Source: Cordia subcordata (lineage: Eukaryota; Streptophyta; Magnoliopsida; Boraginales; Cordiaceae). From it: DNA of 64,000 bases. Both the position numbers and the translations under genes were made by a program. Below, one piece after another: positions 24,409-35,968 of the stretch (the stretch's first letter is position 1; every line of letters starts with the position of its first letter). A model generated the notes under the pieces. The model did no database searches. It was not told where the DNA came from and worked only from the letters and a program-made list of their open reading frames with translations. The stretch is from the NCBI GenBank assembly GCA_028554755.1, contig JAPTOF010000026.1, forward strand, positions 496,001 to 560,000. The letters run 5' to 3'.

Positions 24409-26053
24409 CTATTTGGCTCTTTGCCAATGTGGGACATGTAATTCTCTATCACGAAATTTTCTAAAATAACAATGAGTTGATAAATGTCCTTTCCTTTCAT
24501 AATATGTGCAAGTGATGTTTGACTTTTGAGAAATAGAGGAAGTAGAGGTAGATGCTTTGACAAAATAAGTTTTAAAATATTTTTGGTTAATAGTTGGCTT
24601 ATACCCAATTCTACTTTTATCAAAAGCCATCTTTTGGGATCCAAGAAAATTTTCAAAGTTTTCTTTGCCATTTGTAAATTTTTTAATAACTCTATTTAAG
24701 TCTTCATTCTTCTTTTGCAAATCTTTTATTTCATTTTCAAACTTTACAAAAGCTTCAGCATATAGATCATTTTCTTTCTCCAAAATTTTAATTTTCTTAA
24801 TGAGAGAGATGTTTTCCTTTTCCAAAATTTCTTTTTCACCATATGCAAGTTTTAGTTTTCTATGCATTTGTTTGTTTTTTGGTAAAACTAATGAAAAATC
24901 ATCATGTAATTTGCAAAAGCTTCTTTTAGTTCCTCAAAATTATACTCCTCTTCCTCTTTCTCACTAGATGAATAATAAATAGATAGAGAAGATTGTATCT
25001 CATCCTTATTGGCCATGAGGCAAAAGTTTGCAACTTCATGTTGTTCCTCTATGTCCTCCTCACTCTCGGAGGTGTCCCATGTTGCCTCGGGTGCTTTGCT
25101 TTCTTTCTTCTTTGTCAACTTTGGACAATTTGCTTTGATTTGTCCTGGTTTATTACAATTGAAGCACTTGAGTTCGTCATTTCTTGTTTCCTTTGATCCT
25201 TTGAACTCCTTAACTTCTCATCTTTTTCTCTTCCAATTATTATTGTTGCTTGAGGAAGCTCCTTTCTTCATTTTTCTATACATCATGAATTTCTTGAAGT
25301 TCCGGGAAAGCAATGAAATCTCCTCATCTTCTGGTTCCTCCTCTTCATCTTTATCTTCACTTGATGTATATTTCGATACAACAAATGCTATGGACTTCTT
25401 CATCCTTTTGTCTTCTTCTTTGTGGTCATTTATCTCAAGCTCATGAGTCATGAGTGACCCAATAAGCTCATTTAGCTCTAATGTGTTGAGATCTTTAGCC
25501 TTCTTGATGGCCATCACCTTTGCTTTCCATGATAATGGTAGGCTTTTTAGGACCTTTCTCATTTTTTCTACATTTGAGTAGTCATTTCCAAGTGCTTTCA
25601 AGCCATTAATCATTTTGGTAAATTTAGAAAACATTTGCTCAACATTCTCGTTAGGAAGCATCTCAAATAATTCATATTTAAGAACAAGCATAGCAATCCT
25701 AGACTCCTTAACTTGGCTAATGCCCTCATAAGTTACTTTTAATTGATCCCATAATTTTTTAGCCGGGGAGCAACCCATTACTCTAACAAACACGGTGGCA
25801 TTCATAGCATTAAACAAGTAATGTAGGGCCTTTTGATTCAATTTAAACAGTTTAATGTCTTCATCATTACATTCATTCTCGGGTTTAAGCATTCTCCTAT
25901 CCCCTTCTACTTAGTAGGCAAGGTAAGTCCATTTAATATAATCTTCCAAGCCTTACAATCATGTGATTGTATAAACACTTTCATTCTCATCTTCCCAAAG
26001 GCATTGTTGATACCATCAAAAGGGGGTGCTTGCTTAATAGAAATTCCCTCCAT
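24409..26053 (-). pseudogene. Gag of the Sirevirus-like element
   Basis: Starts at an ATG 65 bp inside the 5' LTR boundary with MEGISIKQAPPFDG and RMKVFIQSHDCKAW, the normal copia gag opening. A stop near 25,907 is followed by a frame continuing through KKLWDQLKVTYEG and LKSLPLSWKAKV (the UBN2-type gag domain). Then come an acidic, Glu-rich region, a first zinc knuckle KCFNCNKPGQIKANC near 25,160 in which the His is Gln, a long Lys/Glu coiled coil (24,870-24,650), and a second knuckle-like CTYYERKGHLSTHC near 24,500 that lacks one Cys. Gag packages element RNA; here it is broken by several stops. Confidence 0.85.
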
Positions 26054-26100
26054 ATTTGTTAGATATAATTCTACTATTTGTTAATCTATAGGTAAAACCT

Positions 26101-26115
26101 TAGCTCTAGATACCA
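26101..26115 (-). other. Primer binding site (tRNA-Met type) of the Sirevirus-like element
   Basis: The minus strand reads TGGTATCTAGAGC two bases after the 5' LTR end. This is the TGGTATCAGAGC complement of initiator tRNA-Met used by most copia elements, with one extra base. Confidence 0.8.
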
Positions 26116-26117
26116 AT

Positions 26118-27483
26118 TGTAGATGCAAATATCTTAAGGAGGGGGGTGAATTAAGATATCTATTAATTTTCATGTTTAAAAATTCACCAAATAAATTATA
26201 AAGTGTCTCTTAGGCAATATATCAAACACAATAATATCAAAGCAAGCAAGAAATATAAATGTAGAGTAAAGAAGTAGGAACACAAACGATTTTTAAGTAA
26301 TTTTGCCTTGCCTATGTCTACTGCCCAAGGATGCTCCCCTTAGGACTTCAACAATCTTCACTAAAATGCTTCAACTCTTGATAAAGCACATAACCAAGTT
26401 TTACAACTCTTTGAGACCACTTCTCAAATAACCCCAGAGATTCTCTCTTTAGGATTTTCCCACACTCTTTGAAAGCTTAACAAATATTCTCACAAGATTT
26501 TTCAAGCTATTCGAATGTGTATACAATCAAGAAGATTGAGAAATAGGTGAAAGATAGATTGGTTCTTCTTACAAGAAGATATAGCAAATAATGCTCTTGA
26601 AAGCTCAATAATTTCTCATGTGTAGCTCAAAGATTTCAACAATTGAATGATGATTTCAGATTTTGCAAGCTTAGATTGATGATTTTGAATGAGTATTTAA
26701 AGAAGTTTTGGTTTTAGGGTTTGGTAGGTGAAGAAAATGAATGAAAATAGACCTGAATGGTAATAAAATGGCTAGTACATTTAATGTAGAACTCGCTCAG
26801 CCGGTCAACCGGCTTCCCCCTTTGCTTCACTAACTAGGCCGGACGCCTTAGCCGGTCGACCAGCTAGAGGGTCTAACTTTTCTCTTACATTTCTATTTTG
26901 GCCAGGCAACCTGCTGGTTAACCGGTCAACCAGCTTAGGGAGTCCGACCACTCTAGAAAAGCCGAAGCAAAGCCAAACAAGCCTAAAACACATTTTAAAC
27001 TAATTTTAATAATCTTTCATAACACCAAATCAATTCAAAGTACTTTGTAAACAATTTTTCAAAGCTCAGGATCATTTCAAAATACTTGTTTATACTATGT
27101 ATGCATTCGAACTCATTTTTGCATTTTATGAAAGACAATGCTTATGAGATCTAAATTGTTTGAATCATGAAAAAAAAAAAGTTTTAGCTATCACTTGTAA
27201 TTCTAAGGCACTTCACAAAGAAGCAATGCATCTTGTACCCCTTATGACGTCTCTCCTCCACCTTATGACTTCTCATCATCTTCTTCTTCAAATTTTGAGC
27301 ACTTTGATAGATAATGTTCTTCATGGCTCATTTTCTTTTTTCTTCCAAGCATATCTATATTTACAATTCATATTTGACACTCTCACAAGATGCTTTTAGT
27401 AAAATGATCATATTTACCAATAATGCATATTTGGTAAAATTTGATCAAAATTTTCATCATCAACAACAAATATTTAGTCAATA
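26118..27483 (-). repeat. 5' LTR of the Sirevirus-like element
   Basis: 1366 bp; ends ATCTACA next to the primer site and begins TATTGACTAAATATT (the canonical TG start has changed to TA). It carries CCGGTCAACCGGCT, CCGGTCGACCAGCT and GGTTAACCGGTCAACC between 26,797 and 26,935, homologous to the palindromes of the other LTR but with different substitutions. Confidence 0.88.
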
Positions 27484-28097
27484 GATAGAATATTATTATT
27501 TCTACAAAATGAAATCAACCAATAGTGCAATGAGAATAAGTAACAGAAAATTGTAAAATCAAGGCTCATGAAACACGATCTCGTTAAGAGATTTATGCCC
27601 CTTCAACCAGTGCTATAAAGGTTAGGCGTGTCTCTCACAGGATACAATAGCTATGCCCCGCTTGGCATTTTAGTAGCACTCCTATGCAAAGAGCCAATGA
27701 ACTGGTAAGTAAACAACTCTCTCTGTAATGCACTACGTGAAGACTAGAACATTATGTGAGAATATTAGGAAAATTTCTTTGTCTTAAAAATCTATTAGAA
27801 GAGATATGAAAACAAATGCTTAAAGTCTTATTTTGCAATGTGAAAAACTCCACTATTTGTAGGAAACAATTAGACTAAAAATTCAAACTAATTAATTCCA
27901 TTATAATTGGGGAGCAAATGGATGGATGAAATGTTTTCAATAGAAGTCTCCACAACATCTTGCAACGTTTTTGCCTTCAATTGCCATAAACTAATTTCAC
28001 AAGCTAACTAATCATCGCATAATGATTACAATAACCATCATGAGTCATTATTGTAATCATGATTAGCTACCATGCAAATTTTCTGCTTGCAATATGA
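27484..28097. other. Unassigned non-coding block
   Basis: No gene. The wording (ATCTCGTTAAGAGATTTATGCCCC, then a GATACAATAGCTATGCCCCGC segment) looks like LTR or leader sequence. It may be the distal part of the 3' LTR of the copia element at 31-34 kb, split by the next repeat. This is inference. Confidence 0.3.
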
Positions 28098-30235
28098 TAT
28101 CGCTATTTGAGCACAAGCCTAAATAGCCCGCAAGCGCACGGGCCGTGTGTAGTACGGTGTGTGCGAGTGCGAGGTAATCCACGGGGAGGCCTAACATGTA
28201 TGGTGTCCTAAGCTAAGTGCGTCCTAAAAGCTACGTGCTGAGGTCCTAACTACAATGTTTTTTTTTTGGGTTATTAGTTTGAGGGGAGCTCGAGAAAGAT
28301 AAATCTAAGCTAAGAACAAGGAAATAAAAAATTTATGCGTGTGAAGGGGGAATCAAGTGATCTAAGGGGATTCAAACGTCAAAAATGGGGGACTAAGGTG
28401 ATTATGTCTTGTTTATGGTGATTACTATGTCTTTCTAGGGTTACTTGATGGATTAAACTAAATACTCTAATCTAGACCTATAATTAGCCTCCTAATTGGT
28501 ACCCTAAGCCTCAGTGCGGGTCCGTCCCTAGGTGGCGATGCCTAGTAGTACGGCGTGGTCTTTATGACTTAGGAATTAGGGCTAGCAAATAAGATTCTAG
28601 GTGAGTGTAGATCGATCTAACCTTAGCACTTAGTCTTCTAATTAGTTCCCCAATCTAGCCCTAGGACTCGGTACGAGTCCGTCCCTAAGCTTCGCCCCAC
28701 TTAGAGCTATGGCGCAGTCCTTATGAACCTAGGGTGTTAAGGTGGACTAACTAGCCTTCCTAAGTGAACTAAGGTCAACTAAACCTATCCGGACTCCTAT
28801 TGGCTGGATTTAAAGCCAAAGGGGACTCGACCTAGGCTAGATACTAGTTGTGCACCATCGATCGCATCACAATTAGCGGAAATTGACATTAAAGCGCATG
28901 ACAAACACATCTAGGGCATGGCATTTGAGAATACACTGGTATATTCTACCGCTAAACACATAGACATGTTTAGATTACACCAATTTAAGCAATGGCACCC
29001 GACATGTATGCAATAGAAGCTAGTTATGCTATTAAGTATGCTAACACACATATAGACATGTATATAGTCATACCCACTTCATGAAATCACCACACAAACA
29101 CATAGACATGCTAGCATAATGATTTAGAAATGGTTAATAGCATAATAGACTTCAATATATATATATGCTACCTCATTGAGGCATTTCAACAAACACATAG
29201 ACATGTATGTAAAATAGTCTTTGAAGCCCTAAGCATAAAGCATATATACATAAATCCATCAAGATTCCATTAATAAAAATTAGTAATCAATCCAAAAATA
29301 CAAGATACAATCACCCTACATAGCTCTAATAAAACATAATTAGACTTAGGATAAAAGAGAGATACCCTTCTGTCCATAGCCAAGCTTTACAATCCATGAG
29401 CTATGCCCCAAATCCTAGTGTTTAATCCTCTTGGATCCTTGATTCCAAGTGTTAAAATATGTTTAGAAGTGAGTGTGTGAGGTGACTTTTGGTGGATTTT
29501 GGGTTTAGGGAAATGGGCATTTGATTTGGGTGCTGTCCCCCTTCAAAAGTGGCTGAAAAGTGGCTTAAATAGAGCTGTTAACGCGTCCAGCCGGGGGCCC
29601 AGCCGGTCGACCGGCTTTGGGGCCAAGTCGTCCGGCCAAAATTGGCCCAGATTCTGATCCGGCCGGTCGACCAGCTTGGTGGTCCGGCCTAGACCAAGGC
29701 TAATCAGTCATGATAGTAAAATGGTCATATCTGGCTCGTTTTAGCTCCAATTGGCGCACCGTTTTTTTCTATGGCTTCGTATCGTCGTGGGGGATCTGCC
29801 AAGCCATCTTCTGCACCCTCAAACATATCCAAAATTTTTCCATGTCCTTTTTAGGTTGCAAGATCCGAATTTAGCTCACGTTGCGCTCGGTTTCGCCTTG
29901 GTCGGTTCTTCTTTAACCCGACCATTTCCAAAAGCACTTTTCTTCATTCGTTTGCATCCAAAACACCCTTGGATTTGTTCCAAACTTCAATAACCCTCAA
30001 TTAAGCTCCAATTATCCCTCCAAATCACACCTAAAACAAGTAATAAATGCGCATTAGTGTAGCATTTAAGTCTTTACTTCAACTATGAACATGTAAACCT
30101 TAATATGCACAATTATGACCTAAATGCTATACTAATACATTAAATGAAACTCAAAACACCTCAAAACAAGTATATACATGCAATAGATAAACACACAAAA
30201 CAAACACATCACAATACACCATGCAATTTCCTTAA
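28098..30235. mobile_element. Non-coding repeat element (LTR-element-like, no pol)
   Basis: Opens with the phrase CCCGCAAGCGCACGGGCCGTG and GTGCGAGGTAATCCACGGGG, a hallmark of a common non-coding plant repeat. Contains two diverged tandem copies of a roughly 200-bp unit (about 28,470-28,740, each with a GAGTCCGTCCCTA-type core and a TGGCG(T/C)AGTCCTTATGA-type core). It has a family of ACACATAGACATG words (28,955-29,205) and a perfect 16-bp palindrome AGCCGGTCGACCGGCT at 29,601-29,616, with a near copy at 29,661-29,676. Boundaries are estimated. The 80-codon open frame at 29,751-29,993 shows no domain. Confidence 0.5.
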
Positions 30236-31199
30236 TGTAAGCTTGTAACATCTAAAGCATTTGCACTGCAAGTGTTTCCGATTCAAGTTCTACATTTAAG
30301 TTACAAATGTTTCTTAACCATGAATATGATGATAAAACCAATAATTAATTAAATAATAAAGTTCCAAATTATACCAAAGATATAATTGACATATTTTATC
30401 ATCAAAATTTCCATTCATACTTCATCTAATTATAACACTTCCCTACATGAATAGAAATTAGTTGACTAGAATGCAAACCATGCAAACGCTAAAGAGACTT
30501 AGTAGAAAGATACTGCCTCATGATAGGTAGATTTTGGCTTTGAACCTTCTTTAGTAAATGCTATCGGGTTTACTCACCGACTAGTGGACTGGAGGACTTG
30601 AACTGTTCAGCTTTGTGTAAACCAAGACAACAACATGCACAAAGCATCCTCAATTTACTGCCAGTTCTCACAGTTGTGTTCATGAGTACTTAGAGAATTT
30701 AATCTCTAATTCTCTTAAGAGTGGTCCATCCTCACTCATATAGGTGATCTTCGTGAAAAATACCCTGTTATACCCCACTTGGCCTTCCCAAGCTATAAGA
30801 ATCATTAAAAGCTAAGCTTATCCTCAGGTTACAGTGTCTGCTTACCATAAGAATACGTAAAGAAGGTTTATGGCCCCATACTACTTGAGTAAGTCACACA
30901 TAATCCAGTTTCCCCTTTGAACTAAGATTCAGCGATCTTCTTTCGACAAGGTAGGGTTGACAATTATGATGACCTTTTAGTTACTTTATAGACTTAAGAC
31001 CCATTCTACTTGACAACTTAAGAACTTGCTCTCTATTTATGCCTTTGATGAGTGCAATGTTATCCTTAGACTTTACATAGTCTAGAGTGATAACCCTATT
31101 AAAGAGCAACTATGTAACGGTGTGATGTCTATGGCGTATATGCCTAGACTTACCTTTATACATGACACTTTAGGCCTTGCTAATTGCTAATTGACTATC
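30236..31199 (-). other. 3' non-coding part of the minus-strand copia element
   Basis: Follows the RNase H remnant on the minus strand. A purine tract AAAGGGGAAACTGG (30,905-30,919, minus strand) could be the polypurine tract and the sequence below it the start of the 3' LTR. The matching 5' LTR was not found, so LTR limits remain open. Confidence 0.35.
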
Positions 31200-34193
31200 A
31201 CAATGGATACTGATAGTGGCCACAAGCTTCGAACAACATAGAACATCCTTTAAGAATTGTCAAAGTCATTCTACTTCTTCTCCAGCTTTGTCTAAAGCTA
31301 TAAATTCTGACTCCATAGTGGATCTGGCTATACACATTTGCTTAGTGGATTTCCATGACACAGCGGCACCTACTAAGATAAAGACATATCCACTAGTGGA
31401 CCTCAAGCCTTCCGTGTTAGATATCCAATTCGCATCACTATACCCTTCCAACACTGATGGAAATCTTGTATAGTGTAACGCGTAGTTTATGGTGTATCTT
31501 AAGTATCTTAAGACCCAGACTAGTGCAACCCAATGCTCTTGACTTGGATTACTAGTGTATTTACTTAGCCTATTCACTGTATAGGCTATGTTGGGTCTTG
31601 TACAATTCATTATGTATATTAGACTCCCTATAATATGGGAATACTCCAATTGAGATACCCTCTCACCCTTATTTTTCCTCAAATGTACACTTACATCTAA
31701 AAGAGTCTTTGCAATCCCATTGTCACCTTTATTAAACCTATCTAATATTTTCTCAATATAATAGATTGAGTCAAGACTAGGCCATTAGGTGTCTTCATGA
31801 TTTGTATACCTAGGATCATATCAACAGCACCTATATCTTTCATTTCAAAATTATGGGAAAGCATTTTCTTGGTGGACACAATTGCTTCATTATCTCTCGC
31901 GATAATGAGGATGACATCTACATAAAGACAAACAATGGCAAAATTCTGATCTATGCCTTTCCAATAGACACATTTGTCACACTCATTAGTTTTAAATGGC
32001 TTGATCAAATTTCTCATATCATTGCTTATGTGCTTGTTTCAATCCGTTAAGAGATTTCACAAGCTTATAGATTTTCTTATCTTGACTTGGAACTACAAAC
32101 CCTTCAAAGTTGCTATATATAGATTTCCTCTTTTAGATTCCCATTGAAAAAAGTTGTCTTCACATCCATTTGATGGATTTCCAAGTTATATATAGCTGCA
32201 ATAGCTATCAACATTCGAATGTATGTTATTCTTGTAATTGGTGAATAAGTATCAAAGTAATCTAAACCTTCTTTTTTACTATAACCTTTCATAACCAACC
32301 AAGCCTTATATTTGTCAATTGATCCATCCGTCTTTATCTTCCTCTTGAAAATCAATTTGTACTCTAAACGTTTATTTCTAGAATGTAGATCCATCAATTC
32401 CTATGTATGATTGTGCCTGATAGACTCAATCTCACTACCCACCGCCTCTTGCCAAAGTGGTTCCTTAAGGGTAGACATAACTTCTTTGAAGGTTCTGGGC
32501 TCAATTTCTAACATAAAAGTTACAAAGTCTGGCCCAAAAGATGTAGACTTCCTCGCCCTTTTACTACACTTGGGTTTGTCAACTGTAGCCTCTTTATCTA
32601 TATCTGAATGGTTTCAAAAGAATTAGGTACTTGTGACCCCTTGTATAGAAATGATACCTCAAAAAAATTAGCATTTCGAGACTCAATTACTGTATTCTCA
32701 TAAATGTCATAAATTTTTGACTTGTGTACGAGAAATATATACGCAATACTGTTCTGCACATATCCAATGAAAATACTGTCAACTATCTTTGGTCCTATTC
32801 TGATTATTTTAGGAGTTGGAACTCTTACTTTAGCTAGACAGCCCCATACCCTTAAATATTTGTAGAAAAGGAGTTAACCTTTCCACAATTCATACGGCAT
32901 CTTTTCCAATTTCTTATGGGGTACTTTATTTAAAACATGATTCACAATCAAAATTGTTTCCCCCCATAAGTTCTGAGATAGGCTAGAATTTATCAATAAG
33001 GTGTTCATCATTTCTTTGAGATTTCTATTTTTGTGTTCAGCAACAAGGAGTTGTTGTTTGGTGTACCATTTCTTGTTCAGCATAATAAGCTTTAAAAGGA
33101 TATACATATTCTCCACTCCTATCACTTCTCAAAGTTGTGATCTTCTTGCCTAGTTGATTTTCTATCTCAGCTTGGTATTGTTTAAAACCATCAAAAGCCT
33201 CATCTTTGGATCTAAGCAAATGTATATAACAATGCCTTGTACAGTCATCGATAAAAGTTATAAAATATTTTTTACCACCTCTAGTTTGCACATATTTTAA
33301 GTCGCAAATGGCATTGTGAATTAACCCAAGAGGTTCTATGGTGGTTTCTACAAATTTGAAAGGAGTTCTAGTTAATTTTGATGCTACACAGACTTCTCAT
33401 TTTTTATGACTAAGAAAATTTACTTCATGGATTGGTCCCATTTTTACAAGTCTGTTTAGAGAATAAAAATTCACATGTCCCAACCTTTCATGCCATAAAG
33501 TAGGAAAATCAATGAAGTAAGCAGAAGGAACAATTTTTTTTTTGTCTCATTTTGGTCAAAAGGACCAATAATTACATTTTCTTTTGGGACTTGTGCTCTA
33601 ACATTCAACTTATACATCCAGTCATGGATATATCCCTTTCCCACAAAGTCATATCCCTTATTTATTACAACTTTATCAGCAGCAAATTGCATAAAGAGTC
33701 CAGCTTCTCCTAACAAAGAATCAGACACTAAATTCTTTATAATCTCAGGAATATGCAGAACATCCTTAAGTGTCAGCTTAAGAGTAAAGGTCATCTCTAG
33801 AACAACATTTCTTGTACCTACTATTTGACAAGCTATAGAGTTTTCTATGTATAGGACTTCCCTTCCAGAGTTAGCTGTATAGGAAGAGAATAGCCTCCTC
33901 TCAAAACAAATATATCTTGCTGCCCCTATGTCAATGAACCATTGTTTAAGATTACCCATTATGCTTACTTTTGACACCACTGCTGAAATGTTTAAATCAG
34001 ACATGTCATCCCCCAAGTCCTCTACAACATTTGCTATTGCTTTCATTTTGCACAACCTATAGTCCTTCGCCTTGTGATCAATTTTGTCACATATATAACA
34101 CATCCTGTTGAGCTTCTTCTTGTCAAATGTAGATTTCCTGTCAACTACCTTTTCCTTTTGCCTATGGTTGGCTTGACTGGTGAACTTTCTCTT
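31200..34193 (-). pseudogene. Second copia element remnant: end of gag to RNase H
   Basis: Minus strand, many frames. Gag end: zinc knuckle CYICDKIDHKAKDYRLCK near 34,100 with the last Cys replaced by Tyr. Protease site reads WFIDIGAARYIC near 33,950, where the family has Asp-Ser-Gly, so it is lost. Integrase: FITFIDDCTRHCYIH near 33,260 and TLRSDRSGEYVYP near 33,130; then LWGETILIVNHVLNK near 32,950. Reverse transcriptase: GSIDKYKAWLVMKGYSKKEG near 32,310, LEIHQMDVKTTFFNGNL near 32,160; the usual YVDD reads LYVDVILI near 31,920. RNase [11 protein letters not shown] near 31,450 and [10 protein letters not shown] near 31,305. The upstream part of gag is cut off at 34,194 by the LTR of another copia element. 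Confidence 0.88.
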
Positions 34194-35954
34194 TGTTGGG
34201 ATTGTACTCCCTAAAGACCATAAGCACATAGTGATTACTAGATACTAGACATAATTCACTCATGATATTGTTCTTATGATTGAGTTTTGCACATCATATT
34301 ATCTATGTTTGTACATCAATGCAAAGTATAAAAGTCCAATAATAAAGACCAATGACTTAGGTACGCAATGAGACTGGACACATAGTAGATCCTAGTCTAG
34401 ATTTGGTGATATCATAAACTGGTCCAAAATCAGATGGTAATGTTAGGTATTTTACCAGGACAATGCTATAGTGGGTGAGTTTCCTTGAGAGAGTGATCTA
34501 CCTTGGTCATTGGATGGTTTCCCAAACTACACTCTTAGTGCATATGTTACGCATTAGACTGGGCCACCATGAGTATATATTCTGGGAATCGTACCATCAC
34601 ATATAAATGACAAGATACTTACAGCTTCTGTGTCACTAATGTTCTTAATCTTGAGCATGTGTGGATGAATTGACAGAGTTAGAGCACAATATTTTGATGT
34701 GTCATAAAGAGAGGTCTTGAGTTGTAAGATTTTCTATCTTGCACATTAAGTGTTGTATTCTAATTTAGTTAGGACATGCATATGCAATAGTAGAATCTAT
34801 GTGCCTTCTCGGTTTTGTCCACTTGATCACCAGAAATCTAGTACTAATGATATTGCCCTTCAAGGGTATATTGGTCATTTGGCTTTTAGGTTGCTCCCTA
34901 AATCAAGAGATCTATGACTAGTGGATGATCATCATATGGGACTAGAGATTCAAAGTTTTAGAAGTAGTTTTAGAGGTGATGGTACTTGTTACAACTGGCC
35001 TTGACTATAGGTATACATAGAGAGGTGTCTTGGTCATTTCACTAGGTTAGTAAAAAACAGAGATCACCAGAGAGGGTGAGAAGCTCCTACTTAGCCAGTA
35101 ATTATTTTTGGAGTGCGGCTTTGGTCTTCTAGTGAAAATAAACCAAGGTCAAAATAGTCTTAGTGTTGCCAAAGTAGTAGTGAGGGCGTTTTGGTCATTT
35201 TGGGAGCCAAAGGTAATTATGTCTTCTAGTCCCTCCACTAGCCATTACTCTATCAGATATATTTATTGAGGTAAATTAATTATGTGAATTGTTTAATTAA
35301 AATTTCAGTCTAGAATTAAGAAGGATTTAATTATCTAAGTTTTCTTAATATAACTCATGGATATATTAATTAGATAAACGGTTCCCACATGAAAGACATT
35401 TAGTTTGTGAGGTTGAATATATGGGATATTCTTGTCACTAGGAAATATTCCATTTCTAGAAAGACTAAGAAGGGGTATTATGGTAAAACATAATATTCTA
35501 GGAACTTTATCCTTATTAGGGTTGTCTTGTATTATAAATAGTACAATATAGGCATAATCTGCATGTGAGAATAACAAGAGAGTGAGATAGTTTTCTTGGT
35601 AGGTGTGTGCAAGATCTTTCACACACTAGCACCTAGAACACATACTAAATTCCAAAACCTCAAAGCCTTAAAAATTGCTTACCCTTTATATAGCAAAATA
35701 TATCCTAGCAATAGAGCTTTGGAAATAGTTGAGAAGAGCATTAGGAGGCTAATACGAGGTGGGTATTATGCGAAAAAGTAAATTGTAAGGGTAACGAATC
35801 TTTACTTTACTCTTGTGTTATGCTTAAATATAATGCCCATGTATATATTAGACTTTATTTATGCTATACTTCCACTCCCATTGTTGTTAATATGAATTTG
35901 TTTTTTAAAATGCAGAATAGAAACTAGCCATGAGAATAGTATCTAGATTCGACA
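34194..35954 (+). repeat. 5' LTR of the third copia element
   Basis: Starts TGTTGGGATTGTACTCCC and ends GATTCGACA two bases before a tRNA-Met-type primer site; about 1761 bp. The start lies within the gag reading frame of the neighbouring minus-strand element. A small AT-rich segment with GTATTATAAATAGTAC at about 35,528-35,543 is a likely TATA region. Confidence 0.75.
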
Positions 35955-35956
35955 AG

Positions 35957-35968
35957 TGGTATCAAAGC
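35957..35968 (+). other. Primer binding site of the third copia element
   Basis: TGGTATCAAAGC followed by TTAGATACC, the copia initiator tRNA-Met primer site with one change. It starts three bases after the LTR end and fixes the element's orientation and LTR boundary. Confidence 0.8.

Larger units (their letters stand above)
17515..27483 (-). mobile_element. Sirevirus-like Ty1/copia element, near complete, decayed
   Basis: Two direct LTRs (17,515-18,869 and 26,118-27,483) enclose, on the minus strand, a tRNA-Met-type primer site, gag, protease, integrase, reverse transcriptase, RNase H, an extra 3' ORF and a polypurine tract. Flanks GACAG (17,510-17,514) and GATAG (27,484-27,488) match at 4 of 5 bases, as expected for an old copia target duplication. 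Total length about 9.97 kb. The long LTRs, the AAAAGGGGGAGA polypurine tract and the ORF between RNase H and the 3' LTR are typical of the Sirevirus (SIRE/Maximus) lineage. The LTRs differ at many positions, and the coding regions carry stops and frameshifts, so the insertion is old and not autonomous. Confidence 0.9.

Noticed and set aside
29751..29993. 80-codon open frame in the non-coding repeat
   Set aside because: No known domain, no neighbouring coding context, and it lies in a repeat with no other coding capacity.
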